This document shows positions 27,974 to 36,788 of a DNA stretch of 64,000 bases, piece after piece. Location: the NCBI RefSeq assembly GCF_029893345.1, contig NZ_JARXVE010000001.1:620001-684000 (forward strand), written 5' to 3'. Position numbers and translations under genes: made by a program. Position 1 is the stretch's first letter. Each line of letters starts with the position of its first letter. Below the pieces are notes generated by a model. That model ran no database searches. It was given only the letters and a program-made list of their open reading frames with translations, and had not been told where the DNA came from. This stretch comes from Mycolicibacterium frederiksbergense (GTDB taxonomy: Bacteria; Actinomycetota; Actinomycetes; Mycobacteriales; Mycobacteriaceae).

Positions 27974-28825
27974 TCAGATGGGATGGGCCGCAAACCACTG
28001 CAGCAACAGGTCCGCGATCAGCTCGGGCTTCTCCTCGGGAAGCCAGTGCGAGGCCCCGTGCAACGTTTCGAAGCGGTACGCGCCGCTCACGTAGTTGGCG
28101 GTGTCTCGGGCCGGTTTGGCCGTGATCGCAATATCGCGGTCACTCCAGACGTACAGCGTCGGCACCGTGATCTTCTGCGGCATCGACCCGCGACCAGACA
28201 GGCTCAGCGGCATGGCCCGATACCAGTTCAGCGCCGCGGTCAGCGCGCCCGGCTGGGCCATTGACCGGGTGTCGCGCGCGGCCGCCTCCGTGGGAAGTCC
28301 GCTTCGCACCAGGGTTTTCATCATCGTCTTGCCGGTGCCATCGCGCCCGAGCATCAACCGTTCGGGGAGCCAGGGCAATTGGTTGACGACCATGTACCAG
28401 GACGCCAGTCCCTGCCGGCTCGTGAGCTGGGACCGTAGGAACGCGGCCGGGTGCGGGACGGACAGCGGTGACACCGAGGCCAACCGGTCGGGCGCATATG
28501 CGGCTACCCCCCAAGCCACCGCGGCGCCCCAGTCGTGCCCGACAAGATGTACCCGGTCGGCGCCGCTGGCATCGATCAGCGCGATCGTGTCCCTCACCAG
28601 CTCCGATGCTCGGTAGTCCCGTCGTCGCGTCGGCCGTGCGCCGGGTGAGTATCCGCGCTGGTTGGGGGCCAGGCACCGGAATCCCTGCGCGGTGAGCAGC
28701 GGGATGACGGCCTGCCAGCTGGTGTTCTGCTGCGGGAATCCATGCAGCAGAACGACCACGGGTCCATCGGTGGGGCCGGCATCGATGACGTCGAACACCA
28801 GTTCCCCGCGGCGGTACTGGTCCAT
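27974..28825 (-). CDS. Alpha/beta hydrolase, epoxide hydrolase-like
   Basis: The product (283 residues from ATG 28825) shows the oxyanion-hole motif HGFPQQNTSWQ, an Asp nucleophile elbow GHDWGAAVAW, the acid in VWSDRDIAI and catalytic His in HGASHWLPEEKP. The Asp nucleophile and HGFP motif place it with epoxide hydrolases or haloalkane dehalogenases rather than serine esterases. ATG 28852 would add nine residues without similarity. It is cytosolic and lies upstream of the dehydrogenase in the same direction. Confidence 0.85.
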   Translation of the reverse strand: MDQYRRGELVFDVIDAGPTDGPVVVLLHGFPQQNTSWQAVIPLLTAQGFRCLAPNQRGYSPGARPTRRRDYRASELVRDTIALIDASGADRVHLVGHDWGAAVAWGVAAYAPDRLASVSPLSVPHPAAFLRSQLTSRQGLASWYMVVNQLPWLPERLMLGRDGTGKTMMKTLVRSGLPTEAAARDTRSMAQPGALTAALNWYRAMPLSLSGRGSMPQKITVPTLYVWSDRDIAITAKPARDTANYVSGAYRFETLHGASHWLPEEKPELIADLLLQWFAAHPI

Positions 28826-29194
28826 AACGCACCTTCGTTCAGCAGATGTCATTGGCGGGATGGGCTGTGCGCACCACCATCACGCATCATGCTAAATCGG
28901 ATGTCCCCGCGGCGGAAAATGTTGCGGCCAGACCTGCGCGAAACGACCTGACGGCAAACACCTCTAAAGCTGTCGGACGGAACACGGAGTTCGCCGGTCT
29001 GGTCACGATGCCGATGATGCCGACGAGAGTCGGTGTTTGCCAGGCGATCCCGCGCGGGCAATGGGCCCGGCGGCTGTGATCTACCGGTGGCTAACTTGTG
29101 ATCTCAACGTGGCGTCGCTCGGGCGCAGGCAGGGTTGCAGTGCTCGGACCAAATGTTGTACCAATCATCAGGTGTTCGGGGGAAGGACCGCCTC
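28826..29194. other. 369-base intergenic region with a long-range inverted repeat
   Basis: No convincing gene is visible. GGCAAACACC (28953-28962) and GGTGTTTGCC (29032-29041) pair perfectly and enclose about 70 bases, which contain a small hairpin CCGAC-GAGA-GTCGG. The rest should hold promoters for the divergent hydrolase and MerR-like genes. No clear -10/-35 pair was found. Confidence 0.4.
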
Positions 29195-30055
29195 ATGACT
29201 GAGATTGGGACAGAAGATGTTCCAGGGCACTGGCTGACCGCAGCCGAACTCGCTCGGGCCTCGTACCTGCGCGAGGATCAGGTCGAGCGGTTCCTGCCCG
29301 CCACGCCACCGCAAGAGAATCTCTACAGCCGAGATCTCGTGTCGGTCGCCCGCTTCGTCAAAGTGCTCACCGATCTGGGCACCCCGACCGCCGCCGTCGA
29401 AGTGGCTGTCACCGAGCTACGCGCCCGGCCCGACGCGGCTTTCAGCGTCGCCCTCGGCAGCGGCAGCAACCGTGCACGGCTGTATACCAAACGAATGCGG
29501 TCGTGGAAAGCGGTCGGCGCCACGACTGCTGCCGCGCTCCTCATCGGCGGTGTCGCGGCAGTCGCGCTGTCCGGGCGTGACGATGCCCAGGCGGTCGCCG
29601 TCCCGGCCCCGACCAACACAGCCAACGCGGCCAAGCCGGTTCCCGCCGAGGCGGTTGCGCCAGCTGCCATCGAAGCCCCGGCCGCTCTGGCGTTCGCGTC
29701 GGCGCTGCCGGATCCGATCTGCGTGCAGTGGCAGCGGGCCAGCGCCGGCTACGACGCCAAGCAGCAGGCGTGGGCCAAGTCCGATCCTCGGGTACCGGCC
29801 GCGCGCTGGTCGCCCAAACAGCGGGACGTGACCATGGCCGTCATCCCGGTCATGCGTGAGGAGGCGGCCGAACTTCGGAGCTTGGCCGACAAAGCCAAGG
29901 ACCCGCTGCTGGCCGGCCTGCTGCGCGGGCAATCCCGATACGTCGAGAATTACGCCGCCCGGCTGCCGAAGTTCCAGCCCGGCGATCAAGTGAACTGGAC
30001 CGCGGCGACCGCGTTGGGCGGCGCGGTGAAAGCGATTTGCTCAACTCCACGGTGA
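29195..30055 (+). CDS. Membrane protein with N-terminal MerR-like DNA-binding domain
   Basis: The 286-residue protein starts at ATG 29195 behind a GGAAGG ribosome site. Residues 13-75 (WLTAAELARASYLREDQVERFLP, then LYSRDLVSVARFVKVLTDLGTPTAAVEVAV) look like a MerR-type winged helix. A basic stretch (RLYTKRMRSWK) precedes one membrane segment at about 106-125. An Ala/Pro-rich linker and a domain of about 110 residues follow outside, with DPICVQWQRASAGYDAKQQAWAKSDP. This is the layout of a one-component membrane-bound regulator or of a cell-envelope protein. I do not recognise a named family. Confidence 0.7.
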   Translation: MTEIGTEDVPGHWLTAAELARASYLREDQVERFLPATPPQENLYSRDLVSVARFVKVLTDLGTPTAAVEVAVTELRARPDAAFSVALGSGSNRARLYTKRMRSWKAVGATTAAALLIGGVAAVALSGRDDAQAVAVPAPTNTANAAKPVPAEAVAPAAIEAPAALAFASALPDPICVQWQRASAGYDAKQQAWAKSDPRVPAARWSPKQRDVTMAVIPVMREEAAELRSLADKAKDPLLAGLLRGQSRYVENYAARLPKFQPGDQVNWTAATALGGAVKAICSTPR

Positions 30056-30124
30056 GCAAAGCCCTGCTGCAGGGCGCGTCCGACCCCGAACCGACCGGTT
30101 TGACCCGATCGCGACGATCCTGAT

Positions 30125-30430
30125 TTACATCGGGATCCAGGTACCGAGGAACCAGAATCCCCATCCTCGACCGTCTCCGGAGTGCATCGGGATCACCCGC
30201 TGGCCATTCCAATTGAATGGCTGGTGATCTCGACGCCCCTCGTCGATGCCCCGGTGGCCCCAGTCATCGCGCCCCGGCCCGAAGTCGTCCCGATGGTCAC
30301 ATGGGGCGCCGGGCCGGTCGCAGCCGGGACCTGGGTCCGCACTGGCGATTCCCACACCGAGTCCGAGTAATCCAGTGATCCCGACGCCGGCGGCCAGGGT
30401 CGATGCGCACACAGCTTTCTTGAAAGTCAT
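30125..30430 (-). CDS. Small secreted protein, mycobacterial type
   Basis: The 101-residue protein starts at ATG 30430 behind a GGAG. It has a Sec signal peptide (FKKAVCASTLAAGVGITGLLGLGVGIASADP) with cleavage expected after ASA. The mature part of about 70 residues is rich in Gly, Asp, Arg and His (CDRPGAPCDHRDDFGPGRDDWGHRGIDEGRRDH) and ends in GWGFWFLGTWIPM. Two cysteines could form a disulphide. Small secreted proteins of this kind are common in mycobacteria and have no known function. Confidence 0.75.
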   Translation of the reverse strand: MTFKKAVCASTLAAGVGITGLLGLGVGIASADPGPGCDRPGAPCDHRDDFGPGRDDWGHRGIDEGRRDHQPFNWNGQRVIPMHSGDGRGWGFWFLGTWIPM

Positions 30431-30756
30431 TGCTTCACTCCGTTTCTGGTCGGTGCACCGTCGGTGCCACACGAGAAGCAAAGCTATGGGGCCGCGTTGT
30501 GGGAGCCCTGTGGTGACAGTTGGCGTGGGCTGTGTAATGAACATCGAAATGAAAACCGCTTGGAGTCAGAGGGATTGACGCGCTGACGATCGATTCTCAG
30601 ATGCGGGCCGGCATACCGCTACCCGGCCCTTGATGGGTGTCGGGAATCCCGAACAGCATGCCGACCACCCACAGTGGCATCACCGATCCCAGGTGCACCC
30701 CGCGGGCCGAGCTGAACCTCTTAAGGGGCGGGAGGACGACGCCCCGCCCGGAGGCG
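30431..30756. other. 326-base intergenic region between two minus-strand genes
   Basis: I see no coding region with a plausible start and composition. The right end carries the terminator-like hairpin described at 30725-30745. The left end should hold the promoter of the small secreted protein. Confidence 0.4.
30725..30745 (-). terminator. Possible terminator after the MCP-type hydrolase
   Basis: On the minus strand, GGGGCG and CGCCCC pair around a 9-base loop, 11 bases after the stop codon, and are followed by TTAAG. The T-run is very short, so this is a weak or tract-less terminator. Confidence 0.4.
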
Positions 30757-31602
30757 TTAGGTGCGGGTCAGGAAGCCCAGCACGGTCTGCTCGAAGGCGG
30801 CTTTGGCCTCGATCATGGCCCAATGCCCGCAGTTGGGGAACACGTGAAGTTCGGCATTGGGGATGGTGCGCATCGGGATCAGTGCCATGTCGAGCGGACT
30901 GACCCGGTCGTCCCGCCCCCAGGTCAGCAGGGTCGGTGCGGTCACCTTGTGCATCTGCGCCCACTGCATCGGAGCATCGGACGTGCGCAGGGCCTTCATC
31001 ATCGCAGCGAACGCGGCCTTGCCATACATCCGTTTGGCCGCAGCCAAAGTGACGGGATCGGTGGCCAGCTGCCAGCGCTGCTCGATCAGCTCGTCGGTAA
31101 CCAGATCGCGGTTGTACACCATCGAATTGAGCCAGTCGATGAGGCGTTGGCGAGTGGGATCTTCGGTGAACTCCTGCAGCAACCGGATCCCTTCGCTAGG
31201 CCCGGGGCTGAACACGTTGGTTCCGATGCCGCCGATGGTGACCAGCTTGCCGATCCGGTCTGGGTGGCGGATGGCGAAGTTGATCCCGACGCCGCCACCC
31301 ATGGAGTTGCCTACGATGTGGACGCGCTCGACACCGAGGGTGTCCAGGAATGGGTCGACGACGGCCTGGGCAGTGACCATCGGGTGGCCACCGATGTCGT
31401 CGGTGACACCGAACCCGGGGAATTCCAGGATCAGGCAACGGAACTGTCGAGAGAAGGAGGGCATGATCCCGTGGAAGTTGCGCAATCCGGTCACCCCCGG
31501 TCCGGAGCCGTGCAGGAATAGCACGACCGGCCCGTCACCAACGTCGTAATAACGCAACACCCCGGCGGGCGTCTCGATCTCCCTCAGATCCAGTTCAGTC
31601 AT
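30757..31602 (-). CDS. Alpha/beta hydrolase, meta-cleavage product hydrolase type (HsaD/BphD-like)
   Basis: The product (281 residues from ATG 31602) has the family block FLHGSGPGVTGLRNFHGIMPSFSRQFRCLILEFPGFGVTDD, Ser nucleophile in VGNSMGGGVGINFA, acid Asp in WGRDDRVSPLDMALIPMRTIPNAELHVF and His in NCGHWAMIE. These match hydrolases that split the ring-fission products of aromatic or steroid degradation. No ring-cleaving dioxygenase is adjacent, so the substrate is open. The reading frame extends upstream to 31665 without similarity. Confidence 0.85.
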   Translation of the reverse strand: MTELDLREIETPAGVLRYYDVGDGPVVLFLHGSGPGVTGLRNFHGIMPSFSRQFRCLILEFPGFGVTDDIGGHPMVTAQAVVDPFLDTLGVERVHIVGNSMGGGVGINFAIRHPDRIGKLVTIGGIGTNVFSPGPSEGIRLLQEFTEDPTRQRLIDWLNSMVYNRDLVTDELIEQRWQLATDPVTLAAAKRMYGKAAFAAMMKALRTSDAPMQWAQMHKVTAPTLLTWGRDDRVSPLDMALIPMRTIPNAELHVFPNCGHWAMIEAKAAFEQTVLGFLTRT

Positions 31603-31680
31603 GGCACCAAAGCTACGGGTGTGCGTCAGCCGGCAAGCCGGCCACCCATCCCACTGCCCACCCACTGACGACCGGATCAG

Positions 31681-34410
31681 ATGCGTCGTATCCAGCTGCG
31701 GGGACTACCCTCCACACATTGGCGGGGCGACATGGGGGAGGTCGGCATCGACACCGTGACAGCGGACCAGGCAGCATCAACCTCGTTGGCAGAGCTGATG
31801 TCGCGGCTGGGCACGCAACCCGAGGGCCTGTCATCGGCGGAGGTTTCCGCCCGCCTTTCCGAGCACGGACCCAATATCGTCCGGACCCACCACGTCAGCG
31901 CCTGGGCGGTACTCAGGAGACAGCTGAACAATGCCGTGCTGATCCTGTTGGCCGTCACCGCTGTGGTGTCGGCCTTTCTCGGCGACGCCACACAGTCCAT
32001 CATCATCGGCACCATCCTGGCGACCAGCATCGGACTGGGCTTTGTCAACGAATACCGCGCCGAACGCGCCACGGAGGCACTGCATTCGCGCGTGCGGCAC
32101 ACCTCAGTGGCACGCCGTGACGGCAAATCCGTCAAAGTCAACGTGACCGAACTGGTGCCCGGCGACGTCATCCAACTCACCCTCGGCGAGGCGGTACCCG
32201 CCGATGTCAGGCTCCTCGAGGTCAACGGCCTCGAATGCAATGAAGGGATCCTGACCGGAGAGTCGATGACGGCACAGAAGTCGGCCGACGCGGTAGCGAA
32301 GGGCACCGCACTGGCCGATGCCACCGACCTCGCATTCATGGGCACCATCGTGAGCTCGGGCACGGGCACCGGCGTCGTCTACGCGACCGGGGCGGACGCT
32401 GAGTTCGGCAGAATCGCGGTCGGGCTGAGCCAGAGTCCGCCTGAGACCGACTTTCAGGCCGGATTGCGGCGATTCTCCTATCTGTTGCTCTATGTCGCCC
32501 TGACCCTGACGGTGTTCATCCTGTTGGCCAACCTGATGCTGCGCCGCCCGATCATCGACTCAGTACTGTTCGCGCTGGCTATCGCGGTCGGTATCACTCC
32601 GCAATTGTTGCCGGCCGTGGTGAGCAGCAGCCTCGCGTCAGGGTCGCGAGAACTCGCCAAACGCAAGGTTCTGGTCAAGCGCCTGGTCAGCATCGAGGAT
32701 CTCGGCGACATCGACGTCCTGTTCACCGATAAGACCGGGACATTGACGGAAGGCCACATCAGCTTCGTCGACGCCACCGACGCAGCGGGTGCGCACTCGC
32801 AGGACGTGCTGCGATACGGGCTGTTGGCCACCGACGTCGACCCGGCCACCGGGGGAGCCAGTGGCAATGAGATGGACACCGCACTATGGCAAGCCGAGGA
32901 AGGCAGCGCTGCGACGCTGACCGCCGGGGCCAAGCGGGTGGCGGCACTTCCGTTCGACCACAACAGGCGAGCCACCACGACGCTGGTCGACGATCCTCGG
33001 TCGGGTGGTCGAATACTGGCCACCAAAGGCGCGCCGGAACAGGTGCTGGCCCGGTGCGCCGGAGTGCCGGCGTCAGCGCACGACACACTCAATGGGCTGT
33101 TCGCCGAGGGACGACGCGTGGTCGCGGTGGCTACCAAACCCGCGTCCGGTTTGGCGGCCGTGACCCCGGACGACGAAACCGACTTGATCCTGGCCGGATT
33201 CCTGTCGTTCGCGGACAACCCCAAGCAGGCTGCGCGGGCATCCCTGGCGAAACTGGCTGAGCTGGAAATCGATGTGAAGGTCGTAACCGGCGATAACCCG
33301 CGGGTGGCCGAGAAGGTCTGTACCGATCTCGGATTGGTGTCGAAGGGCACCATCACCGGGGTCGAGATGGACAGACTCGACGGCCCCGACTTCGATCGGA
33401 TGGTCACAGAGACAACTATTTTCGCGCGTGTCACCCCCGAACAGAAGGAGCGGGTGATCGCCTCGGCGCGCAAGCTGGGACGTTCAGTTGGGTTCCTGGG
33501 CGACGGGGTCAATGACGCGTTGGCACTGCATGCCGCTGACGTCGGCATTTCGGTGGATTCGGCCACCGATGTCGCCAAGGACGCCGCCGACGTGGTGTTG
33601 CTGGAGAAGGACCTCGGCGTTCTCGCCGATGGGGTGTCGGAAGGACGGCGGATCTTCGCCAACACCATCAAGTACGTATTGATGGGTACCTCAAGCAATT
33701 TCGGCAATATGTTCAGCGCCGCGGCGGCTTCGGCGGTGCTGCCGTTCCTGCCGATGTTGCCCGGGCAGATCCTGCTGAACAATCTGCTCTACGACAGTTC
33801 GCAACTCGCCATCCCCACCGACCGCGCCGATCCCGAACAGCTTCATGCCCCGTCACACTGGAACATCGCATTCATCCGACGCTTCATGTTGACGTTCGGC
33901 CCGATCAGCTCGCTGTTCGACTTCCTGACCTTTGGCTTGATGCTCGGCGTGCTGCATGCTGCGCCCACTGAGTTCCGCACCGGATGGTTTGTGGAATCCC
34001 TGGCGACCCAGACCCTGATCATCTTCGCGATCCGCACCCGGCGCATCCCGTTCTTCCGCAGCAGGCCCAGCGGTGCACTGGTGGTGACGACCCTGGCGGC
34101 CATCGCGATCGGGATCGGTTTGACCGTGTCGCCGTTGGCTGCCCAGCTGGGTTTCACGCCGTTACCGTGGCAGTTCTTCTTGGCACTGGTGCTTTTGACC
34201 GTGGGCTATCTGGTCCTGGTCGAGTTCACCAAGAAGGTGTTCTATGCCGATCCGCTGCATCTCGCGGGAATGCCCGCTCGCACCCGGGGGCGCGCGCACC
34301 GCATCGAACGCAGGGCGTCCCGGTTCGTGCGCAATCGCGGTGGTGGCCGCAATGGTCCACCACCACTAACGGTGCCCCGCAGGTTGAGGGAACCTGCGGG
34401 GCACCGATGA
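31681..34410 (+). CDS. P-type ATPase, Mg2+-transporting (MgtA/MgtB-like, P3B)
   Basis: The 909-residue protein has a typical P-type layout: actuator motif LTGES (191-195), membrane segment 4 with ITPQLLP (305-311), phosphorylation site DKTGT with Asp350, nucleotide-binding KGAPE and hinge GDGVNDALALHAADVGISVDSATDVAKDAADVVLLEKDL. LPAVVSSSLASGSRELAKRKVLVKRL in segment 4 follows the MgtA pattern TPEMLPMIVSSNLA more closely than the calcium pumps. It would import Mg2+. Start at 31681 or at the ATG of codon 18 (31732). The last 40 bases of the gene form a perfect hairpin. Confidence 0.88.
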   Translation: MRRIQLRGLPSTHWRGDMGEVGIDTVTADQAASTSLAELMSRLGTQPEGLSSAEVSARLSEHGPNIVRTHHVSAWAVLRRQLNNAVLILLAVTAVVSAFLGDATQSIIIGTILATSIGLGFVNEYRAERATEALHSRVRHTSVARRDGKSVKVNVTELVPGDVIQLTLGEAVPADVRLLEVNGLECNEGILTGESMTAQKSADAVAKGTALADATDLAFMGTIVSSGTGTGVVYATGADAEFGRIAVGLSQSPPETDFQAGLRRFSYLLLYVALTLTVFILLANLMLRRPIIDSVLFALAIAVGITPQLLPAVVSSSLASGSRELAKRKVLVKRLVSIEDLGDIDVLFTDKTGTLTEGHISFVDATDAAGAHSQDVLRYGLLATDVDPATGGASGNEMDTALWQAEEGSAATLTAGAKRVAALPFDHNRRATTTLVDDPRSGGRILATKGAPEQVLARCAGVPASAHDTLNGLFAEGRRVVAVATKPASGLAAVTPDDETDLILAGFLSFADNPKQAARASLAKLAELEIDVKVVTGDNPRVAEKVCTDLGLVSKGTITGVEMDRLDGPDFDRMVTETTIFARVTPEQKERVIASARKLGRSVGFLGDGVNDALALHAADVGISVDSATDVAKDAADVVLLEKDLGVLADGVSEGRRIFANTIKYVLMGTSSNFGNMFSAAAASAVLPFLPMLPGQILLNNLLYDSSQLAIPTDRADPEQLHAPSHWNIAFIRRFMLTFGPISSLFDFLTFGLMLGVLHAAPTEFRTGWFVESLATQTLIIFAIRTRRIPFFRSRPSGALVVTTLAAIAIGIGLTVSPLAAQLGFTPLPWQFFLALVLLTVGYLVLVEFTKKVFYADPLHLAGMPARTRGRAHRIERRASRFVRNRGGGRNGPPPLTVPRRLREPAGHR
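34371..34405 (+). terminator. Perfect 15-bp hairpin within the last codons of the Mg2+ ATPase gene
   Basis: Arms 34371-34385 and 34391-34405 (GGTGCCCCGCAGGTT and its exact complement) enclose a 5-base loop. It ends 5 bases before the end of the stop codon. No U-run follows. The convergent cupin gene ends at 34451, so the hairpin may act for this strand, or for both. Confidence 0.6.
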
Positions 34411-34450
34411 GTGGTGCCGGGCGCGCTGAGGGGTTCGGCGCTACCGGCGT

Positions 34451-34966
34451 TCAGCGGATGAACTGATTGACGAAATCGGCGCCGAGTCCGTTCGCCTCGT
34501 ATGCCTCCCGGAGGCGCTCGATCAGGTCGATGTTGTCTTCGACTCGCACCACCTGGTCATTCTCGTCGATGTTGACGATTGGGCCCTGGATGAAGAACAG
34601 GGTCTGCATCTCCTCGCAATCGCCGTCGACCGTCAACGAATGCACCTCTCCGGGCGGCTCGAAGACGTAGGAGCCTTCGACCGCAGTCCACGTGTGTTCC
34701 AGGTAGTGCCACTCGCCTTTGAGCACAAATCCGTGCACCGGAGATGGATGTTTGTGGCGCGATAGAACGCCACCCTTGCGTACCCGCAACACTTCGCCGT
34801 GAGCACCGGTGTTCATGTCGAAGAACAGCGGACGCAGCCACACGAGCGGCTCGATCTCGAGCCACACCCGCTCGTCGCTGACCGGCGCCACGACGAGTTC
34901 GGGCCGCATCCCGAGATGGCCGAATATTGGGGGATCGAAGGCAGTGTGCGGCGTACTCGTCGTCAT
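34451..34966 (-). CDS. Cupin-domain dioxygenase-like protein (2,4'-dihydroxyacetophenone dioxygenase family)
   Basis: The product (171 residues from ATG 34966) has a single cupin fold. Metal-ligand motifs are SRHKHPSPVHGFVLKGEWHYLEHTW and YVFEPPGEVHSLTV. The HKH...H pattern with a later His matches iron-dependent cupin dioxygenases that split carbon-carbon bonds beside a carbonyl. Upstream in-frame sequence to 35137 lies in the permease gene and is not part of it. It starts 7 bases after the stop of the NCS1 permease, so uptake and oxidation of one compound is plausible (inference). Confidence 0.78.
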   Translation of the reverse strand: MTTSTPHTAFDPPIFGHLGMRPELVVAPVSDERVWLEIEPLVWLRPLFFDMNTGAHGEVLRVRKGGVLSRHKHPSPVHGFVLKGEWHYLEHTWTAVEGSYVFEPPGEVHSLTVDGDCEEMQTLFFIQGPIVNIDENDQVVRVEDNIDLIERLREAYEANGLGADFVNQFIR

Positions 34967-34973
34967 CGGATGG

Positions 34974-36479
34974 TCATCCTTTCGGGGTGGGGGATATGGT
35001 GCGGGGCGTCGACCCGTCGCCTTCGAGCAGGAGCTCGCTATCGGCGATGGCTTGCTGTTCATGGTCGAGGTCGACACGGAACATGAACGCGTAGTACACA
35101 ACAGCGGCGACTGCCAGGCCGATGACGAACGACACATCCGCGCCGCCGATCAGCCTCGCTATCGGGCCCTGGAAGAAGGAAACGTTCGCGAACGGCACCA
35201 TCGCCAACAGACCCGCCAGGTACGCCACCAGACCGGGAACGGACCACCTGCCGTAAATCCCTTCCGCGCGAAAGATATCCATGACCGCGTAGTGCCCGCG
35301 GCGGACCAAGTAGAAGTCGACAAGGTTGACCGCGGTCCACGGAACGAGGAAGTAGAGCATCAGCAGCAACCAGTTGTTGAAGCTGGTGAGCAAGTCGGCA
35401 GGCAAGGAGACTGCGAGCACCAGCACGACAAGTGCCACGATCACGATCCCGATGACACGCACGCGGATTCCGGGCCGCACCGGCCGGAAGCCGTCGACGG
35501 CACTGAGCAGTGTCAGCATGCCGCCATAGGTGTTGATCGCCATCGGCCCCAACAGCGTGATGAAGCTGATGATCAGCACGATCGTGCCGAAGCCGTCGAA
35601 TACGTTGTCGCCGACCATTCGAGCGCTGCCGATCGCATCTGGCTCGCGCAGCGACGACGCCAGCAGCGAGCCGAACGACATCATCAGGATCGCCGACGCT
35701 GCGGCACCGAGGTATGTCCACGCGATCAGTGCCGGAGCCGATGTGTCGCGGGGCAGATACCGCGAGTAATCCGATACGTACACGGCATAGCTGATCTGGT
35801 AGCCGGCGACGGCGCCGAACTGGATCAGGAATGGCACTGCCGAGAACCCGGCGTCGGGTGTCGCCGAGCCCGCGTCGAGCGTGACGATCGCCCCGACCAT
35901 CAGCACGCCGAACACAACGACGCTGAGCGGAAAGATCCAACGCTCGAAGAGATGGAGAAGGTCGTAGCCCGCGATTGCCATCAGCACCGGCAGCGCCAGC
36001 ACGACGATGTACCAGAACGTCTTGCCGATCGGCAACGCGTCGCCGGGGATCAGCAGGTCCAGCGTCTCGACCATCAGGATCGCGTTGAACGCGTTGAAGC
36101 CGACGTATACGAACAGAGTCGCGATGAAGGGCACCACGACGCCGCGGTGACCGAACTGCGCCCGCGATTGGATCATCTGTGGCAGACCGAGACGAGGACC
36201 CTGGTTGGCATGGAACGCCATGAAGAAGGTCGCGAACAGAATGCCGAGAACAATTGCGAGGACTGACCACCCGAGGGCGAGGCCCAGCGACGGTCCGATG
36301 AACCCCGTCAGTGCCGTCGTGAGGGTGAACTGGCCCATGAACCAGAACGGTCCCTGATGCCACGGCTTGCCGCGACGTTCTCGCAGCGGGATGTAGTCGA
36401 TCGAATGGGTCTCGATGGACGGTGGATCGGCGTGCCGTTCCCCGCGGTCCACCGGACTGCCCGTCCGGTCCTCACTCAT
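34974..36479 (-). CDS. NCS1-family permease (cytosine/purine/allantoin type)
   Basis: The 501-residue protein has about twelve membrane segments. Family blocks are HSIDYIPLRERRGKPWHQGPFWFMGQF, SRAQFGHRGVVVPFIATLFVYVGFNAFNAIL, YQISYAVYVSDYSRYLPRDTSAPALIAWTYLGA and FLVPWTAVNLVDFYLVRRGHY. It imports a nucleobase-like or aromatic compound. It is divergent from an Lrp-type regulator, which likely controls it, and is followed closely by a cupin dioxygenase. This copy is not closely similar to the one at 25503. Confidence 0.88.
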   Translation of the reverse strand: MSEDRTGSPVDRGERHADPPSIETHSIDYIPLRERRGKPWHQGPFWFMGQFTLTTALTGFIGPSLGLALGWSVLAIVLGILFATFFMAFHANQGPRLGLPQMIQSRAQFGHRGVVVPFIATLFVYVGFNAFNAILMVETLDLLIPGDALPIGKTFWYIVVLALPVLMAIAGYDLLHLFERWIFPLSVVVFGVLMVGAIVTLDAGSATPDAGFSAVPFLIQFGAVAGYQISYAVYVSDYSRYLPRDTSAPALIAWTYLGAAASAILMMSFGSLLASSLREPDAIGSARMVGDNVFDGFGTIVLIISFITLLGPMAINTYGGMLTLLSAVDGFRPVRPGIRVRVIGIVIVALVVLVLAVSLPADLLTSFNNWLLLMLYFLVPWTAVNLVDFYLVRRGHYAVMDIFRAEGIYGRWSVPGLVAYLAGLLAMVPFANVSFFQGPIARLIGGADVSFVIGLAVAAVVYYAFMFRVDLDHEQQAIADSELLLEGDGSTPRTISPTPKG

Positions 36480-36788
36480 CCGGTTCTCCTTTTGTTTGCC
36501 AGCTGAAGATAGGGAAGGCAGGCAGCCTGATGTCCAGTTGCGGTGTCCGCCAATGGTTCTCGTCTTGATTGAACCGCCGCTTCAGTCACCGCTTCACGCG
36601 GCGATGTGGTGCAGGTCACGGTAGGTCAGAAGCCGGCCGGAGACAAACGTTCCGAAACTTGAAATCCGGCGCTGAATCACCAAACGAAAGCGCGGGCCGC
36701 CATTTCCGTCGATCGACGCGTATGCACTACGCTTCGGCCGTCGGTGACAATGCCCAACTCCTGCGAAAAATCCCTTGGAGACACGCCC
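36480..36788. other. 309-base divergent promoter region (NCS1 permease / Lrp regulator)
   Basis: No gene is seen. GC content is lower than average around 36640-36690, which fits a promoter or Lrp-binding region. I could not define an operator with confidence. Confidence 0.4.

Noticed and set aside
34809..36363. Two long reading frames (485 and 434 residues) over the NCS1 permease gene
   Set aside because: They are in other frames of a GC-rich gene and are dominated by Arg, Gln, Asp and His, with no domains. The permease frame has clear membrane segments and family motifs.
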